Below are positions 1-8,638 of a DNA stretch of 64,000 nucleotides, one piece after another. The stretch is from Nocardioides sp. Soil805 (GTDB lineage Bacteria; Actinomycetota; Actinomycetes; Propionibacteriales; Nocardioidaceae): positions 620,001 through 684,000 of the forward strand of contig NZ_LMSU01000002.1 of the NCBI RefSeq assembly GCF_001429625.1. The letters run 5' to 3'. The first letter of the stretch is position 1; each line of letters opens with the position of its first letter. A program made the position numbers and the translations under genes. Below the pieces are notes generated by a model that had not been told where the DNA came from, did not search any database, and saw only the letters and a program-made list of their open reading frames with translations.

Positions 1-414
1 TTCGCGCTCGGCGCCGACATGGTCAACGTCGGCCGCGAGGCGATGATGGCCATCGGCTGCATCCAGGCGCAGAAGTGCCACACCGACCACTGCCCGGTCG
101 GGATCGCGACCCAGAACCCGCGCTACACGTTCGGCCTCGACGTCGAGCTCAAGAGCGTCCGCGCGGCCAACTACGTCCGCTCGCTGCGCCGCGACCTGCT
201 CAAGGTGTCCGAGGCCGTGGGCGTCGTCCACCCCGGCCTGATCACCCCCTGGGACGTCGACATCCTCACCGGCCAGCGCTCGAGCGAGAAGCTCCACGAC
301 GTCTACGGCTACGAGGACGACTGGGGCGCGGTGGGTCCCCGCCTGCGCACCGCGATCGAGGAGATCATGGTCGCGCAGGGCGAGTCCCCGCTGCCGCACC
401 CCACCACCCGCTGA
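1..414 (+). CDS. FMN-binding glutamate synthase family protein, C-terminal part (5' end outside window)
   Basis: The open frame runs in from the window edge and ends at TGA 412-414. It carries a C-x5-C-x4-C motif (GCIQAQKCHTDHCPVG), which is the [3Fe-4S] cluster signature of the synthase domain of glutamate synthases and the related archaeal-type FMN glutamate synthase-like proteins. The residues before it (LGADMVNVGREAMMA) match the end of the FMN barrel. The short C-terminus lacks the large beta-helix domain of GltB, so the single-domain FMN-binding family is more likely than GltB itself. It converges on otsA, with a hairpin between them. Confidence 0.85.
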   Translation, partial: FALGADMVNVGREAMMAIGCIQAQKCHTDHCPVGIATQNPRYTFGLDVELKSVRAANYVRSLRRDLLKVSEAVGVVHPGLITPWDVDILTGQRSSEKLHDVYGYEDDWGAVGPRLRTAIEEIMVAQGESPLPHPTTR

Positions 415-434
415 GCCCGGGCACGCCGACACCG

Positions 435-454
435 GCGCGGCGGCGGCGCCGCGC
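435..454. terminator. GC hairpin between convergent genes
   Basis: GCGCGGCG (435-442), loop GCGG, CGCCGCGC (447-454) form a perfect 8-bp stem between the stop of the glutamate synthase-like gene and the stop of otsA on the other strand. There is no T-tract, so this is a probable bidirectional terminator judged from stem and position only. Confidence 0.5.
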
Positions 455-467
455 GGCCCACTCAAGG

Positions 468-1907
468 TCAGGTACGACGGGCGGGCCGCACGCTCTTGTC
501 GTGCTCCTGGCGCCCGCTGGCGAGCTCGTCGAGGAACGAGCCGGCCCAGGCCGAGACGTCGTGCTCGACGACCGTCTTGCGCATGGCCCGCATCCGGCGG
601 GTGGTCTCCTTGGGCTCGGCGTGGAACGCGTCGAGCAGGGCCTGCTTGATGCCGTTGATGTCGTAGGGGTTGACCAGCCAGGCCTGCCGCAGCTCGTCGG
701 CCGCACCCGCGAACTCCGAGAGCACCAGGGCGCCGTCGGAGTCGTAGCGGCACGCGACGTACTCCTTGGCGACGAGGTTCATGCCGTCGCGGAAGGGCGT
801 GACGACCATGATGTCGGCGGCGCGGTAGAGCGCGGCCATCTCCTCGCGCGGGTAGGACGAGTGCAGGTAGGAGATCGCCGGCTTGCCGATCTCGCCCAGG
901 TCGCCGTTGAGCCGCCCGACCAGCCGGTCGATGTCGTCGCGCAGGATGCGGTACTGCTCGACCCGCTCGCGCGACGGGGTCGCCACCTGCACGAAGACCG
1001 CGTCCTCGACGTCGAGCTCGCCCGCGGCGATCAGCTCGCCGAACGCGCGCAACCGGGCCACGATGCCCTTGGTGTAGTCGAGGCGGTCGATGCCGAGGAA
1101 GATCTTGCGCGGGTTGCCCAGGGCCTCGCGGATCTCCTTGGCACGCTCCTGCACGCCCTCGGAGCGGGCGAGCTCCTCGAACCCGGCGGTGTCGATCGAG
1201 ATGGGGAAGGCGGCGGCCTTCACGGTGCGCCCGTCGGGCAGGTAGATCAGGTCGCGGTGGGTCTTGTGCCCGACCCGCCGGCGGACCAGGCGCACGAAGT
1301 TGCCGGCACCGCCGGAGAGCTGGAAGCCGATGAGGTCGGCCCCGAGGAGTCCCTCGAGGATCTGGCGGCGCCACGGCAGCTGGCTGAAGAGCTCGGCCGG
1401 GGGGAAGGGGATGTGCAGGTAGAAGCCGATGCGCACGTCGGGTCGCAGGTCGCGCAGCATCTGCGGGACGAGCTGGAGCTGGTAGTCCTGCACCCAGACC
1501 GTCGCACCCTCGGCGGCGACCGCGGCGCTCTTCTCGGCGAAGCGCCGGTTGACCGCGACGTAGGAGTCCCACCACTCGCGGTGGAACTCCGGCTTGGCGA
1601 CCAGGTCGTGGTAGAGCGGCCACAGGGTCCCGTTGGAGAAGCCCTCGTAGAACTCCTCGATCTCCTGCGCGCTCAGGTGGACCGGCACCAGCTGGAGGCC
1701 GTCCTCCACGAAGGGCTCGAGGTCGTCGTCGGGGGATCCCGGCCAGCCGATCCAGGCGCCGTCGTTGGCCCGCATCACCGGCTCGAGGGCGGTCACGAGG
1801 CCGCCCGGGGAGCGCCGCCAGCTGAAGCTGCCGTCGGGGTTGGTCACGCGGTCGACGGGGAGCCTGTTGGCGACGATCACGAGGTCGGCGCGGCCTGGAG
1901 TGGTCAC
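468..1907 (-). CDS. otsA: Alpha,alpha-trehalose-phosphate synthase (OtsA)
   Basis: GT20 glycosyltransferase of 479 residues, the usual length. It joins a nucleotide-activated glucose to glucose-6-phosphate to give trehalose-6-phosphate in the cytoplasm. Visible motifs are the N-terminal RLPV loop, WPG, VQDYQL near residue 139, [21 protein letters not shown] near residue 275 (Arg and Lys that bind the donor phosphates) and [11 protein letters not shown] near 374. The GTG at 1907 is chosen because the following residues ([16 protein letters not shown]) match the family N-terminus; the much longer upstream frame is antisense to other genes. The phosphatase partner otsB lies 1 kb away on the opposite strand with two small genes between them. 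Confidence 0.95.
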   Translation of the reverse strand: MTTPGRADLVIVANRLPVDRVTNPDGSFSWRRSPGGLVTALEPVMRANDGAWIGWPGSPDDDLEPFVEDGLQLVPVHLSAQEIEEFYEGFSNGTLWPLYHDLVAKPEFHREWWDSYVAVNRRFAEKSAAVAAEGATVWVQDYQLQLVPQMLRDLRPDVRIGFYLHIPFPPAELFSQLPWRRQILEGLLGADLIGFQLSGGAGNFVRLVRRRVGHKTHRDLIYLPDGRTVKAAAFPISIDTAGFEELARSEGVQERAKEIREALGNPRKIFLGIDRLDYTKGIVARLRAFGELIAAGELDVEDAVFVQVATPSRERVEQYRILRDDIDRLVGRLNGDLGEIGKPAISYLHSSYPREEMAALYRAADIMVVTPFRDGMNLVAKEYVACRYDSDGALVLSEFAGAADELRQAWLVNPYDINGIKQALLDAFHAEPKETTRRMRAMRKTVVEHDVSAWAGSFLDELASGRQEHDKSVRPARRT

Positions 1908-1998
1908 GTGCCTCACCCTAGCGAGCCGCGCAGCACCCCTCCGGGGGGTCGATACTGCACGCCGGCCACAGTTGCCCCCGCGACTCGCCGTAGTCGAA

Positions 1999-2027
1999 TG
2001 ACATCGCTGTCGTTCGTCGCCTAGAGT
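1999..2027 (+). promoter_or_regulatory. Promoter for the DUF3263 gene
   Basis: TGACAT (1999-2004), a 17-nt spacer, then TAGAGT (2022-2027) gives a good housekeeping-type promoter. A GGGGAGA ribosome site (2050-2056) precedes the ATG at 2061. It lies in the divergent spacer with otsA. Confidence 0.55.
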
Positions 2028-2060
2028 GGGCCCACCGCAGTCCTTCGAAGGGGAGACGAC

Positions 2061-2369
2061 ATGGCCGACGCCGTCCAGCAGTCCGGCGCGCACGAGCCGG
2101 GTCACGAGCCGAACGCACCGGGCCTGACCCAGCGCGACAGCGACATCCTCGAGTTCGAGCGGCACTGGTGGAAGTACGCCGGCGCCAAGGAGCAGGCGGT
2201 CCGCGAGAAGTTCGACATGTCCTCGACGCGCTACTACCAGGTGCTCAACGCCCTCATCGACCGTCCCGAGGCGCTCGAGGCCGACCCGCTGCTGGTCCGC
2301 CGCCTGCGCCGCCTGCGGGCCTCCCGCCAGCGTCAGCGCTCCGCCCGTCGCCTCGGTTTCGAGCTCTGA
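2061..2369 (+). CDS. DUF3263 domain-containing protein
   Basis: Protein of 102 residues. The central block (residues 27-90, [30 protein letters not shown] followed by [14 protein letters not shown]) is the DUF3263 family, a small actinobacterial protein with a probable helix-turn-helix-like fold (the set of helices around SSTRYYQ resembles a sigma-region or HTH element). The C-terminus is very basic ([18 protein letters not shown]), consistent with nucleic acid contact. Its function is unknown. It is followed 6 bp later by the LytR_C gene, so the two are probably co-transcribed. Confidence 0.85.
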   Translation: MADAVQQSGAHEPGHEPNAPGLTQRDSDILEFERHWWKYAGAKEQAVREKFDMSSTRYYQVLNALIDRPEALEADPLLVRRLRRLRASRQRQRSARRLGFEL

Positions 2370-2375
2370 TCGACG

Positions 2376-2927
2376 ATGACCGCCTCTTCCCCGACCCGGT
2401 CCCCTCGGTCCACCCGCCCTTCTACCCGCCTGCGTCGTGACGAGCGCGGCGTGGCCTTCCCCTCGCCCGTGGTGATGCTCAGCATCATCGCCGTGGCGAT
2501 GGCCGGCTTCGCCTTCGTCGCCACCTCCGACCAGGAGCCCACGGAGAAGCGCATCACCACCACGGCGGCCCCCGCCACGCCGACCCCCGCCGCGGTCGCT
2601 CCCACGACGCCCGTGCCGACCACGCCGACGAAGAAGCCCAAGCCGCAGGTCAAGCGCGGCGAGGTCTACGTCGAGGTCTACAACAACTCCGGCATCAAGG
2701 GGCTTGCGGCCGGCACGGCGGCCAAGGCCACCCAGGTCGGCTGGCAGGTCGTCGGCGAGGACAACTGGCAGGGCCTCATCCCGGCCTCGACGGTCTACTA
2801 CCCGGCCCGCCTCCAGGCCGCCGCCAAGCTGCTGGCCCTCGACCTCGGCATCCAGCGCACCGCACCCGCGGTCGAGCCGATGCGGATGGACCGGCTCACC
2901 GTCATCCTGACCGCCGACGCGGCCTGA
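2376..2927 (+). CDS. LytR C-terminal domain protein, membrane anchored
   Basis: Protein of 183 residues with a basic, Ser/Thr/Arg-rich N-terminus, one transmembrane helix (about residues 28-49, [21 protein letters not shown]), a Pro/Thr/Ala/Lys linker and a LytR_C domain (about 95-180, starting [13 protein letters not shown]). LytR_C domains occur at the end of LCP cell-wall ligases and as stand-alone extracytoplasmic proteins; the role of the stand-alone form is not settled. It follows the DUF3263 gene closely. The envelope location is an inference from the topology. Confidence 0.8.
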   Translation: MTASSPTRSPRSTRPSTRLRRDERGVAFPSPVVMLSIIAVAMAGFAFVATSDQEPTEKRITTTAAPATPTPAAVAPTTPVPTTPTKKPKPQVKRGEVYVEVYNNSGIKGLAAGTAAKATQVGWQVVGEDNWQGLIPASTVYYPARLQAAAKLLALDLGIQRTAPAVEPMRMDRLTVILTADAA

Positions 2928-2991
2928 TCCGCCACCCCCAGGGGCCGGTCGGGTTGTCCCCGCCCGCCCGGGACGTGGTTGGCTGAGGATC

Positions 2992-3837
2992 ATGGAGTTC
3001 ACCTCCCCCGAAGCGCGTGCCCGGTACGACGCCCTGGTGGCCGCCGCCGACGAGGTCGTCGTCGGCCTCGACTTCGACGGCGTGCTGTCCCCGATCGTGG
3101 ACGAGCCGAGCGAGGCCCACATCCACCCGGACGCACCCGAGGTGCTGGTCGCCCTCAGCGACGTGGTGCGCGCCATCGCGGTCGTCACCGGCCGCCCGGC
3201 CCGCCAGGCGCTGGCCCTCGGCGGGCTCGACGAGGTGGGCGACGCGATCGGCGACCACGGCAAGCAGCTCTTCCTGTTCGGCCAGTACGGCAACGAGCGC
3301 TGGTCCTCGACCAGCCGCCGGGTGATCTCGCCCCGACCGCCGCACGGCCTGTCCACCTTCGAGCGCGAGCTTCCCGGGCTGCTGCGCCGGGCCGACGCGG
3401 TGGGCGCGCACGTGGAGGAGAAGGGGCTGGCGGTGGCGGTGCACACCCGCCGGCTCGACGACGCGGCCGGCGCCTTCGAGCGCCTCCTGCCGCCGATGCG
3501 CGAGCTCGCCGCCCGGCACGGGCTCATCGTGGAGCCGGGCCGCAACGTCATCGAGGTGCGCTCGGACGGCATGCACAAGGGCAACGCCGTGGAGACGCTG
3601 GTGCGCGAGCAGTCGGCCGGGGGCTTCCTCTTCGCCGGCGACGACCTCGGTGACGTCGAGGCGTTCGAGGCCGTCGCCGCGCTGCGCGAGCAGGGACTGC
3701 CGACGCTGCTGGTGGCCGCCGCGTCCGACGAGCAGTCCGCCCTGGTGCCGCTCGCCGACGTCGTCGTACCCGGCCCGGACGGGGTGCTCGCCCTGCTGCG
3801 CCGGCTGACCGCGGACGCGGCCGCGGTCGCCCTCTAA
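2992..3837 (+). CDS. otsB: Trehalose-6-phosphatase (OtsB)
   Basis: HAD-superfamily phosphatase of 281 residues that removes the phosphate of trehalose-6-phosphate, completing the OtsA-OtsB pathway. Motif I is [10 protein letters not shown] (nucleophile Asp near residue 27) and the late acidic motif is [21 protein letters not shown] fits motif II. ATG 2992 lies about 65 bp after the LytR_C gene. It is on the opposite strand from otsA, so the two pathway genes are not one transcript here. Confidence 0.93.
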   Translation: MEFTSPEARARYDALVAAADEVVVGLDFDGVLSPIVDEPSEAHIHPDAPEVLVALSDVVRAIAVVTGRPARQALALGGLDEVGDAIGDHGKQLFLFGQYGNERWSSTSRRVISPRPPHGLSTFERELPGLLRRADAVGAHVEEKGLAVAVHTRRLDDAAGAFERLLPPMRELAARHGLIVEPGRNVIEVRSDGMHKGNAVETLVREQSAGGFLFAGDDLGDVEAFEAVAALREQGLPTLLVAAASDEQSALVPLADVVVPGPDGVLALLRRLTADAAAVAL

Positions 3838-3857
3838 GTCGCGCCTCCAGGGCCCTC

Positions 3858-3886
3858 CAGCATGTGGACTCGATGTGCGCATGCTG
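3858..3886. repeat. Inverted repeat upstream of the riboswitch promoter
   Basis: CAGCATG (3858-3864) and CATGCTG (3880-3886) are perfect inverted 7-mers with 15 nt between. The element sits after the otsB stop and just before the likely start of the thrC leader (TAACCT at 3899-3904 is a possible -10). It could be an operator or the otsB terminator. Confidence 0.35.
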
Positions 3887-3910
3887 AGACGGCCTGTCTA
3901 ACCTAGAGAC

Positions 3911-4039
3911 CTCATCACGAGGGACTGAGGGAACGGCCCGACGACGTCCCGGCAACCGCCGCGAACCTCCTGCCACCACGGCAGTCGCGGAAACGGTGCC
4001 AATTCCGTCCCGGTGCGAAAGCCGCCCGGGGTAGATGAG
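3911..4039 (+). ncRNA. SAM-I (S-box) riboswitch upstream of thrC
   Basis: The segment follows the S-box plan. P1 is closed by CTCATC (3911-3916) and GATGAG (4034-4039). Inside are the conserved CGAGGGA...GAGGGAACGGCCCGACGA block, the CCCGGCAACC element and GGTGCCAATTCC before the 3' side, ending in GCGAAAGCCGCCCGGG. The AAGGAGG ribosome site (4040-4046) abuts P1, so folding could control translation of thrC directly; CCTCC at 3966-3970 is a possible partner for it. Known S-boxes turn genes off when S-adenosylmethionine is abundant; use on threonine synthase would redirect homoserine flux. No T-run terminator is visible. Confidence 0.88.
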
Positions 4040-4051
4040 AAGGAGGACGTC

Positions 4052-5341
4052 ATGACTGCTGTCGCGGACAACACCGCCACCACGACCACCACCAGCGCCC
4101 ACACGCTGCGCGAGGGGGCCTTCGGCAACGCCCGGGCCCTCGCCTGTCGCGAGTGCGGCCACGAGGTCGAGCTCGGTCCGTTCTACGCCTGTCCGGAGTG
4201 CTTCGGCCCGCTGGAGGTCTCCTACGACTTCCCGGTCGTCACCCGGGAGGAGATCGCCGCCGGGCCGCGCAACATCTGGCGCTACAAGGCGCTGCTGCCG
4301 GTGCCCGACGACATCGAGCAGAGCAAGAACACCGAGCCCGGCTTCACCCGGCTGCTCAAGGCCCACAACCTCGGTCGCGAGCTGGGCATCGACAACCTGT
4401 GGGTCAAGGACGACTCGACCAACCCCACCAACTCCTTCAAGGACCGCGTCGTCGCCTGCGCGCTCAGCGCGGCCATCGAGCTCGACGCCAAGGTCTTCGC
4501 CTGCCCCTCGACCGGCAACCTGGCCAACGCCGTCGCCGCGGCGGGTGCCCGCGCCGGGATCAAGACGGTGGTGTTCATCCCGAGCAACCTCGAGAAGCCC
4601 AAGCAGGTCAACTCGGCCGTCTACACCGACAACCTGGTCGCGGTGAACGGCAACTACGACGACGTCAACAAGCTCGCCTCGGAGATCGCCGGCGAGGAGG
4701 AGGGCTGGGCGTTCGTCAACGTCAACGTGCGGCCCTTCTACGCCGAGGGCTCCAAGACGCTGGGCTACGAGATCGCCGAGCAGCTCGGCTGGCGGCTCCC
4801 CGAGCAGGTCGTCATCCCCGTCGCCTCCGGCTCCCAGCTGACCAAGGTGCACAAGGCCTTCCAGGAGCTGATCTCCCTCGGCCTCGTCGAGGACACGCCC
4901 TACAAGGTGTACGGCGCCCAGGCGACCGGCTGCTCGCCGGTCTCGGTGGCCTACAAGGCCGGCGTCGACGCGATCCGCCCGGTCAAGCCCGACACCATCG
5001 CCAAGAGCCTCGCGATCGGCAACCCGGCCGACGGGATCTACGTGCTCGACATCTGCCGCGAGACCGGCGGCGCCGTCGAGGACATCAGCGACGACGAGGT
5101 GCGGCAGGGGATCCTGCTCCTGGCCCGTACCGAGGGGATCTTCACCGAGACCGCCGGCGGCACCACGGTGGGCGTGCTGAAGAAGCTCGTCGAGACCGGC
5201 CAGCTCGACCCGACGCTCGAGACCGTCGTCATCAACACCGGCATGGGGCTCAAGACCCTCGACGCGGTCTCCGACCACGTCGGCCCCCGCGCCACCATCG
5301 ACCCGTCGTACGGTGCCTTCACGGCCGCCGGCATCGTCTGA
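4052..5341 (+). CDS. thrC: Threonine synthase
   Basis: PLP enzyme of 429 residues converting O-phosphohomoserine to threonine. The N-terminus has a zinc-ribbon-like pair CRECG...CPECFG (Cys 33, 36, 48, 51) seen in the actinobacterial long form. The PLP lysine is in NPTNSFKDR (Lys about 130). Further matches are ACPSTGNLANAVAAAGARAG and PVASGSQLTK. Start ATG 4052 has a strong AAGGAGG 5 nt upstream; an in-frame upstream start would lie inside the riboswitch. The first 15 residues hold a Thr run and look dispensable. A CysO-like gene follows after 21 bp. Confidence 0.95.
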   Translation: MTAVADNTATTTTTSAHTLREGAFGNARALACRECGHEVELGPFYACPECFGPLEVSYDFPVVTREEIAAGPRNIWRYKALLPVPDDIEQSKNTEPGFTRLLKAHNLGRELGIDNLWVKDDSTNPTNSFKDRVVACALSAAIELDAKVFACPSTGNLANAVAAAGARAGIKTVVFIPSNLEKPKQVNSAVYTDNLVAVNGNYDDVNKLASEIAGEEEGWAFVNVNVRPFYAEGSKTLGYEIAEQLGWRLPEQVVIPVASGSQLTKVHKAFQELISLGLVEDTPYKVYGAQATGCSPVSVAYKAGVDAIRPVKPDTIAKSLAIGNPADGIYVLDICRETGGAVEDISDDEVRQGILLLARTEGIFTETAGGTTVGVLKKLVETGQLDPTLETVVINTGMGLKTLDAVSDHVGPRATIDPSYGAFTAAGIV

Positions 5342-5362
5342 TCCGTCCAGGAGGATCCACCC

Positions 5363-5638
5363 GTGAGCGTTTCCGTCCGCATCCCCACCATCCTGCGCAC
5401 CTACACCGGCGGCGAGTCCGAGGTCAGTGCCTCGGGCGCGACCCTGGCCGAGGTGCTCGACGACCTCGACGCCCACTACACGGGCATCAAGGGGCGCATC
5501 CTCGACGAGGCGGGCGCCCTGCGCCGGTTCGTCAACGTGTACGTCGGCAACGACGACGTCCGCTTCCTGGAGAACCTCGACACCGCCACGCCGGACGGCA
5601 CGCAGGTCTCGGTCATCCCGGCCGTCGCGGGCGGCTGA
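5363..5638 (+). CDS. cysO: MoaD/ThiS-family sulfur carrier, CysO-like
   Basis: Protein of 91 residues with a beta-grasp (ubiquitin-like) pattern and a C-terminal di-glycine (PAVAGG), the site that is adenylated and thiocarboxylated in sulfur carriers. The start (VSVRIPTILR), RFVNVYVG and end closely resemble mycobacterial CysO as I recall it, more than MoaD or ThiS. CysO donates sulfur to O-phosphoserine in cysteine synthesis with CysM and the protease Mec; neither partner is in this window. GTG 5363 has AGGAGG upstream. The gene is in the SAM-riboswitch transcript with thrC. The substrate pathway here is inferred. Confidence 0.8.
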   Translation: MSVSVRIPTILRTYTGGESEVSASGATLAEVLDDLDAHYTGIKGRILDEAGALRRFVNVYVGNDDVRFLENLDTATPDGTQVSVIPAVAGG

Positions 5639-5675
5639 GCGGAACCGTCCCCGGGGTGGGGCGCGTCGGAGCACC

Positions 5676-6176
5676 ATGACCGTGACCACACGAGGCCTGG
5701 CCACCGGCGGCGCCGCCGTGCTGCTGGGCACCGCCCTGACGCTGACCCCCGCGACGGCCCGAGCGGCCTCCGACGCCGAGCCGGTGCCGATCCCGGTGGA
5801 GCCGTTCGTGCCGCGCACCGGTGACGACGCCCAGCTCGTCCGGGCGTGGGAGCGGTGGCAGTCGCGCGGCATCGAGGAGTACGTGACCAGGGTGAGCCTG
5901 TCCTGCTTCTGTGCACCCCGCCCGGCGCTGCGGACCGAGGTGCACGCCGACGACACCCAGCTGGTGACCACGATCGAGGAGGACCCGCAGGTCCGTCGGG
6001 TCAAGGGCTACGGCGCCGACCGGCTGTTCCGGATGCTGCGCCGGGCCTACGCCGAGGCCGAGTCGGTGGAGGTGGAGTGGACGAGGCGGGGCCTCCCGCG
6101 GGAGGTCGCGGTCGACCACGTCGGCGGAGCCGTGGACGACGAGGTGACCTACCGGATCCGGTTCGCGGCCCGCTGA
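5676..6176 (+). CDS. DUF6174 domain-containing secreted protein
   Basis: Protein of 166 residues with a signal peptide (hydrophobic 12-25, likely cleavage after ARA near residue 30). The mature part resembles DUF6174: a W-x-G-I-EEY start, SCFCAP with two cysteines, then a repeat-like tail with VDHVGGAVDDEVTYRIRF. The family is usually a secreted or lipid-anchored protein of unknown role. The long upstream frame is a shadow of the cysO gene; ATG 5676 is the natural start. It converges on the GDYXXLXY gene. Confidence 0.7.
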   Translation: MTVTTRGLATGGAAVLLGTALTLTPATARAASDAEPVPIPVEPFVPRTGDDAQLVRAWERWQSRGIEEYVTRVSLSCFCAPRPALRTEVHADDTQLVTTIEEDPQVRRVKGYGADRLFRMLRRAYAEAESVEVEWTRRGLPREVAVDHVGGAVDDEVTYRIRFAAR

Positions 6177-6192
6177 CTCGCGGCCCCGGGCG

Positions 6193-6699
6193 TCAGTCCG
6201 CGCGGACGTCCATCAGCGCGGCGTGGCCGAGCGAGTCGATCCGCACCTCGGCGAGGGCGCCGTCACGCAGCACGTCCTGCATCTCGGCGGCCTCGTCCTG
6301 CGGCAGGAACCAGCTCTCGATGCCGCACCGCACCTGCCAGCCCGAGTCGTCGCAGGCCAGGTACGGACCCGAGTCCGGCCGCTCCCGGAGCCAGTCCTGT
6401 GCCACGCTGTGGCCGTCCTCCTCGGCGAGAGTGACATAGACCGGGCCTCTCCTGCCGTCGTCCATCACACCGCCGTTCGTGCCATCGATCGACTCGACGG
6501 CCGAGGAGCCGCCGAGACGCAGGTCCGGATAGGCGAGGGTGACGTAAGCGCCGCGGAACGGGTCGATGGGGTCGACCGCCTCGACCCGGAACGTGTAGTC
6601 CTCGCCGGTGGTGCGCGCGGAGATCTGCGGGGCGACGGCGACGGCGACCAGCACGGCCTGGGCGGTGGCCACGAGGCCGACGGTGAGGACGCGGTTCAT
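6193..6699 (-). CDS. GDYXXLXY-domain membrane-anchored protein
   Basis: Protein of 168 residues with an N-terminal hydrophobic helix (about 5-28) and then the GDYXXLXY motif region, here DPFRGAYVTLAYPDL (about 45-59). This family pairs with DUF2157 membrane proteins, and here the DUF2157 gene lies immediately upstream with only 3 bp between. Function is unknown; the pairing suggests a membrane complex. Confidence 0.8.
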   Translation of the reverse strand: MNRVLTVGLVATAQAVLVAVAVAPQISARTTGEDYTFRVEAVDPIDPFRGAYVTLAYPDLRLGGSSAVESIDGTNGGVMDDGRRGPVYVTLAEEDGHSVAQDWLRERPDSGPYLACDDSGWQVRCGIESWFLPQDEAAEMQDVLRDGALAEVRIDSLGHAALMDVRAD

Positions 6700-6702
6700 G
6701 GC

Positions 6703-7905
6703 TCACGCTCCTTCGAGGTTGGCGGAGATACCGCGGCGGGCGCGGTCGAAGAGGAACCCGGTTCCGAGGAAGACCAGGCCGAGGACGACGAACAGCCAGG
6801 CGCCCTGGATGATCGCGGCGAAGACCGCGAAGCTCTGGAAGGTCGTGAAGACCACCAGCGCCATCATGGCGATGACTGTCAGCACGGGGGTGTCGCGCAG
6901 GGTGCCGAGGGCCGCGAGGCCGACGGCCACCACGACGTACGCCGCGACGCCGACGGCCGCGTGCGCCCAGTCGTCGAGGCCCACCGACGACGTGTCGGTC
7001 CCGGTGTCCCACAGCACCATGAGCACGGAGAAGGCGAGGACGCCGAGAGCGCCGAGCGGCTCCCAGCGGGCGTTCCCCCGGGCGAGGACCAGGGCCGCGG
7101 TGGCCGCGACTCCCGCGGCCGCCAGCTCGAGGACCAGCCAGGTGTTCCACTCGAAGCCGTCGGTGGTCGTGTAGGGGACGGCCGCGACGAAGAGCGCCGC
7201 CATCGCGAGCGCGCAGCCGAGGGTGCGCCACGCCGCGGCGAAGAGGTCGAGGCCGCGGTCGTGCACGACGGCCAGCGAGACGGCCAGCACCGACGCCGTA
7301 CCCAGCGCCAGCACCACGCCGGCTCCGTTGCCGGAGTCGGCCAGCGGCTGCCAGGTCCACCAGACCATGCCGGTGGCGATGCCGACCAGCAGGGGCACCA
7401 GCGAGCGGGTGGCGTAGGCGTGCAGGAGGGTGCCGGCGGACCACAGCCCGAGCAGCAGCGGCTCGTAGGCCGGCACCTGCATCGACTGCGCGGCCTGGAA
7501 GATCGTGGCGCCGAAGGTCAGCGCCGCCAGCAGTCGCACCGCGCCCAGCACGCCGGTGCTGAGCCGCGGGCCGACCAGCTCGCCGCCGACGAGGAAGGCC
7601 AGCCAGAAGGCGGCCACGACGGCGAAGCGCAGCAGCGGCGGCAGCTGGTCCAGGTTGGCCGCGACCAGCCAGATGAGGCCGACGCCGACGAAGAGCGCCC
7701 CGAGCGCGAGCAGGAGGCGACCGAGCGAGAAGCGCCGGGTCTCCCGCACGGTGCGGTAGCGGGCGGAGATGGCGGCGGCCTGGTCGGCGCCGATGATGCC
7801 GGCGGCCTGCCAGTCGGCGAGCTCGCGGTGCAGCCAGCCGAGCTGGACCGCGGTCGCGTCACGCGTCCGGTCGTGGGGGTCCCGCTGCGGGGTCGAGGTG
7901 GTCAT
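6703..7905 (-). CDS. DUF2157 multi-pass membrane protein
   Basis: Protein of 400 residues with a soluble N-terminal segment typical of DUF2157 (WLHRELADWQAAGIIGADQAAAISARY) and then roughly ten to twelve predicted membrane helices (for example LLLALGALFVGVGLIWLVAANL). ATG 7905 (MTTSTPQ) is preferred over the frame's earlier ATG because the domain begins shortly after it and the upstream residues are low complexity. It forms a two-gene operon with the GDYXXLXY protein. Its function is not known. Confidence 0.82.
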   Translation of the reverse strand: MTTSTPQRDPHDRTRDATAVQLGWLHRELADWQAAGIIGADQAAAISARYRTVRETRRFSLGRLLLALGALFVGVGLIWLVAANLDQLPPLLRFAVVAAFWLAFLVGGELVGPRLSTGVLGAVRLLAALTFGATIFQAAQSMQVPAYEPLLLGLWSAGTLLHAYATRSLVPLLVGIATGMVWWTWQPLADSGNGAGVVLALGTASVLAVSLAVVHDRGLDLFAAAWRTLGCALAMAALFVAAVPYTTTDGFEWNTWLVLELAAAGVAATAALVLARGNARWEPLGALGVLAFSVLMVLWDTGTDTSSVGLDDWAHAAVGVAAYVVVAVGLAALGTLRDTPVLTVIAMMALVVFTTFQSFAVFAAIIQGAWLFVVLGLVFLGTGFLFDRARRGISANLEGA

Positions 7906-8009
7906 GTCGCCAGCATGACGGCGTCGACGCGGTCGCACATGAGTACGAGGTCCCAGTCCGGTGGTCACTTCGGGCCACGGCCGGGCGTCCCGGCGCGTGG
8001 TCCTCCGCG

Positions 8010-8543
8010 CTAGCGGCCGGCAGGACGAGGCGACGACGCCGCGGCTGCGCCACCCCAGCCCGCCGTGCCGTCATCGCGCCACCGGTCGCGGGGGTCGACG
8101 TCGTCCTCGTCGGTCACGGCTCGCAGGAGGTCGCCGGCCGAGTGGGCGTTGCCGGGCGTGGCGGCGGCGAGGAGCGCCTCCTCGCCGTCCGCGTCGTTGA
8201 AGCCCGGCGGGACCACGAGGAGGCGCAGCGTGGACCGGTCGGTGGTCAGGTCGACGTGGTGCTCGTGGTCGTGGGTCCGGGACACGACCACCACGGTGCG
8301 GTCTCCCACCAGGATCCGGTCCACGTCGCCGTCCCAGTCGGGTCCGGAGCACTGCACGCGGAGGATCGGACCGAGGTGGGCCGGCAGCTGCTCGGCGAGG
8401 TCGGCGACCTCGATGGCGAGGTCGCGACTGCGGGGCCACCAGCCCCCGTCGAGCTGACCGGGCCTGCCGTCGACCAGGCGCAGCCGGAGGGGACCGCCGG
8501 CAGCGGCGGGGGTGGCGGGGAGGGGCGATGGGGGCGTCGACAT
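8010..8543 (-). CDS. DUF5994 family protein
   Basis: Protein of 177 residues. The segment RLRLVDGRPGQLDGGWWPRSRDLAIEV (about 20-47) is characteristic of DUF5994, a small actinobacterial cytoplasmic family. Downstream are a conserved VTLLV-like strand set and an Asp/Arg-rich tail (DEDDVDPRDRWRDDG). No function is known. It stands alone between the DUF2157 operon and the MBL/rhodanese gene, all on the minus strand. Confidence 0.75.
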   Translation of the reverse strand: MSTPPSPLPATPAAAGGPLRLRLVDGRPGQLDGGWWPRSRDLAIEVADLAEQLPAHLGPILRVQCSGPDWDGDVDRILVGDRTVVVVSRTHDHEHHVDLTTDRSTLRLLVVPPGFNDADGEEALLAAATPGNAHSAGDLLRAVTDEDDVDPRDRWRDDGTAGWGGAAAASSPRPAGR

Positions 8544-8638
8544 GGCGACCGCCTTCTCGACCCTGGCCGGACTCCGGCGGAGGCGGTGGACGGGTCGTCA
8601 CCACCGACCCTACGGCCCCGGCCCGGTCCGGGCGCCCG

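Noticed and set aside
75..2024. 649-residue plus-strand frame over otsA
   Set aside because: It is the antisense shadow of otsA (OtsA motifs are all on the minus strand) and has no recognisable domain.
4052..4110. Thr-rich start of ThrC as a separate peptide or frameshift
   Set aside because: The run of ACC/ACG codons is in frame with the zinc-ribbon and the rest of ThrC; it is a simple low-complexity N-terminus.
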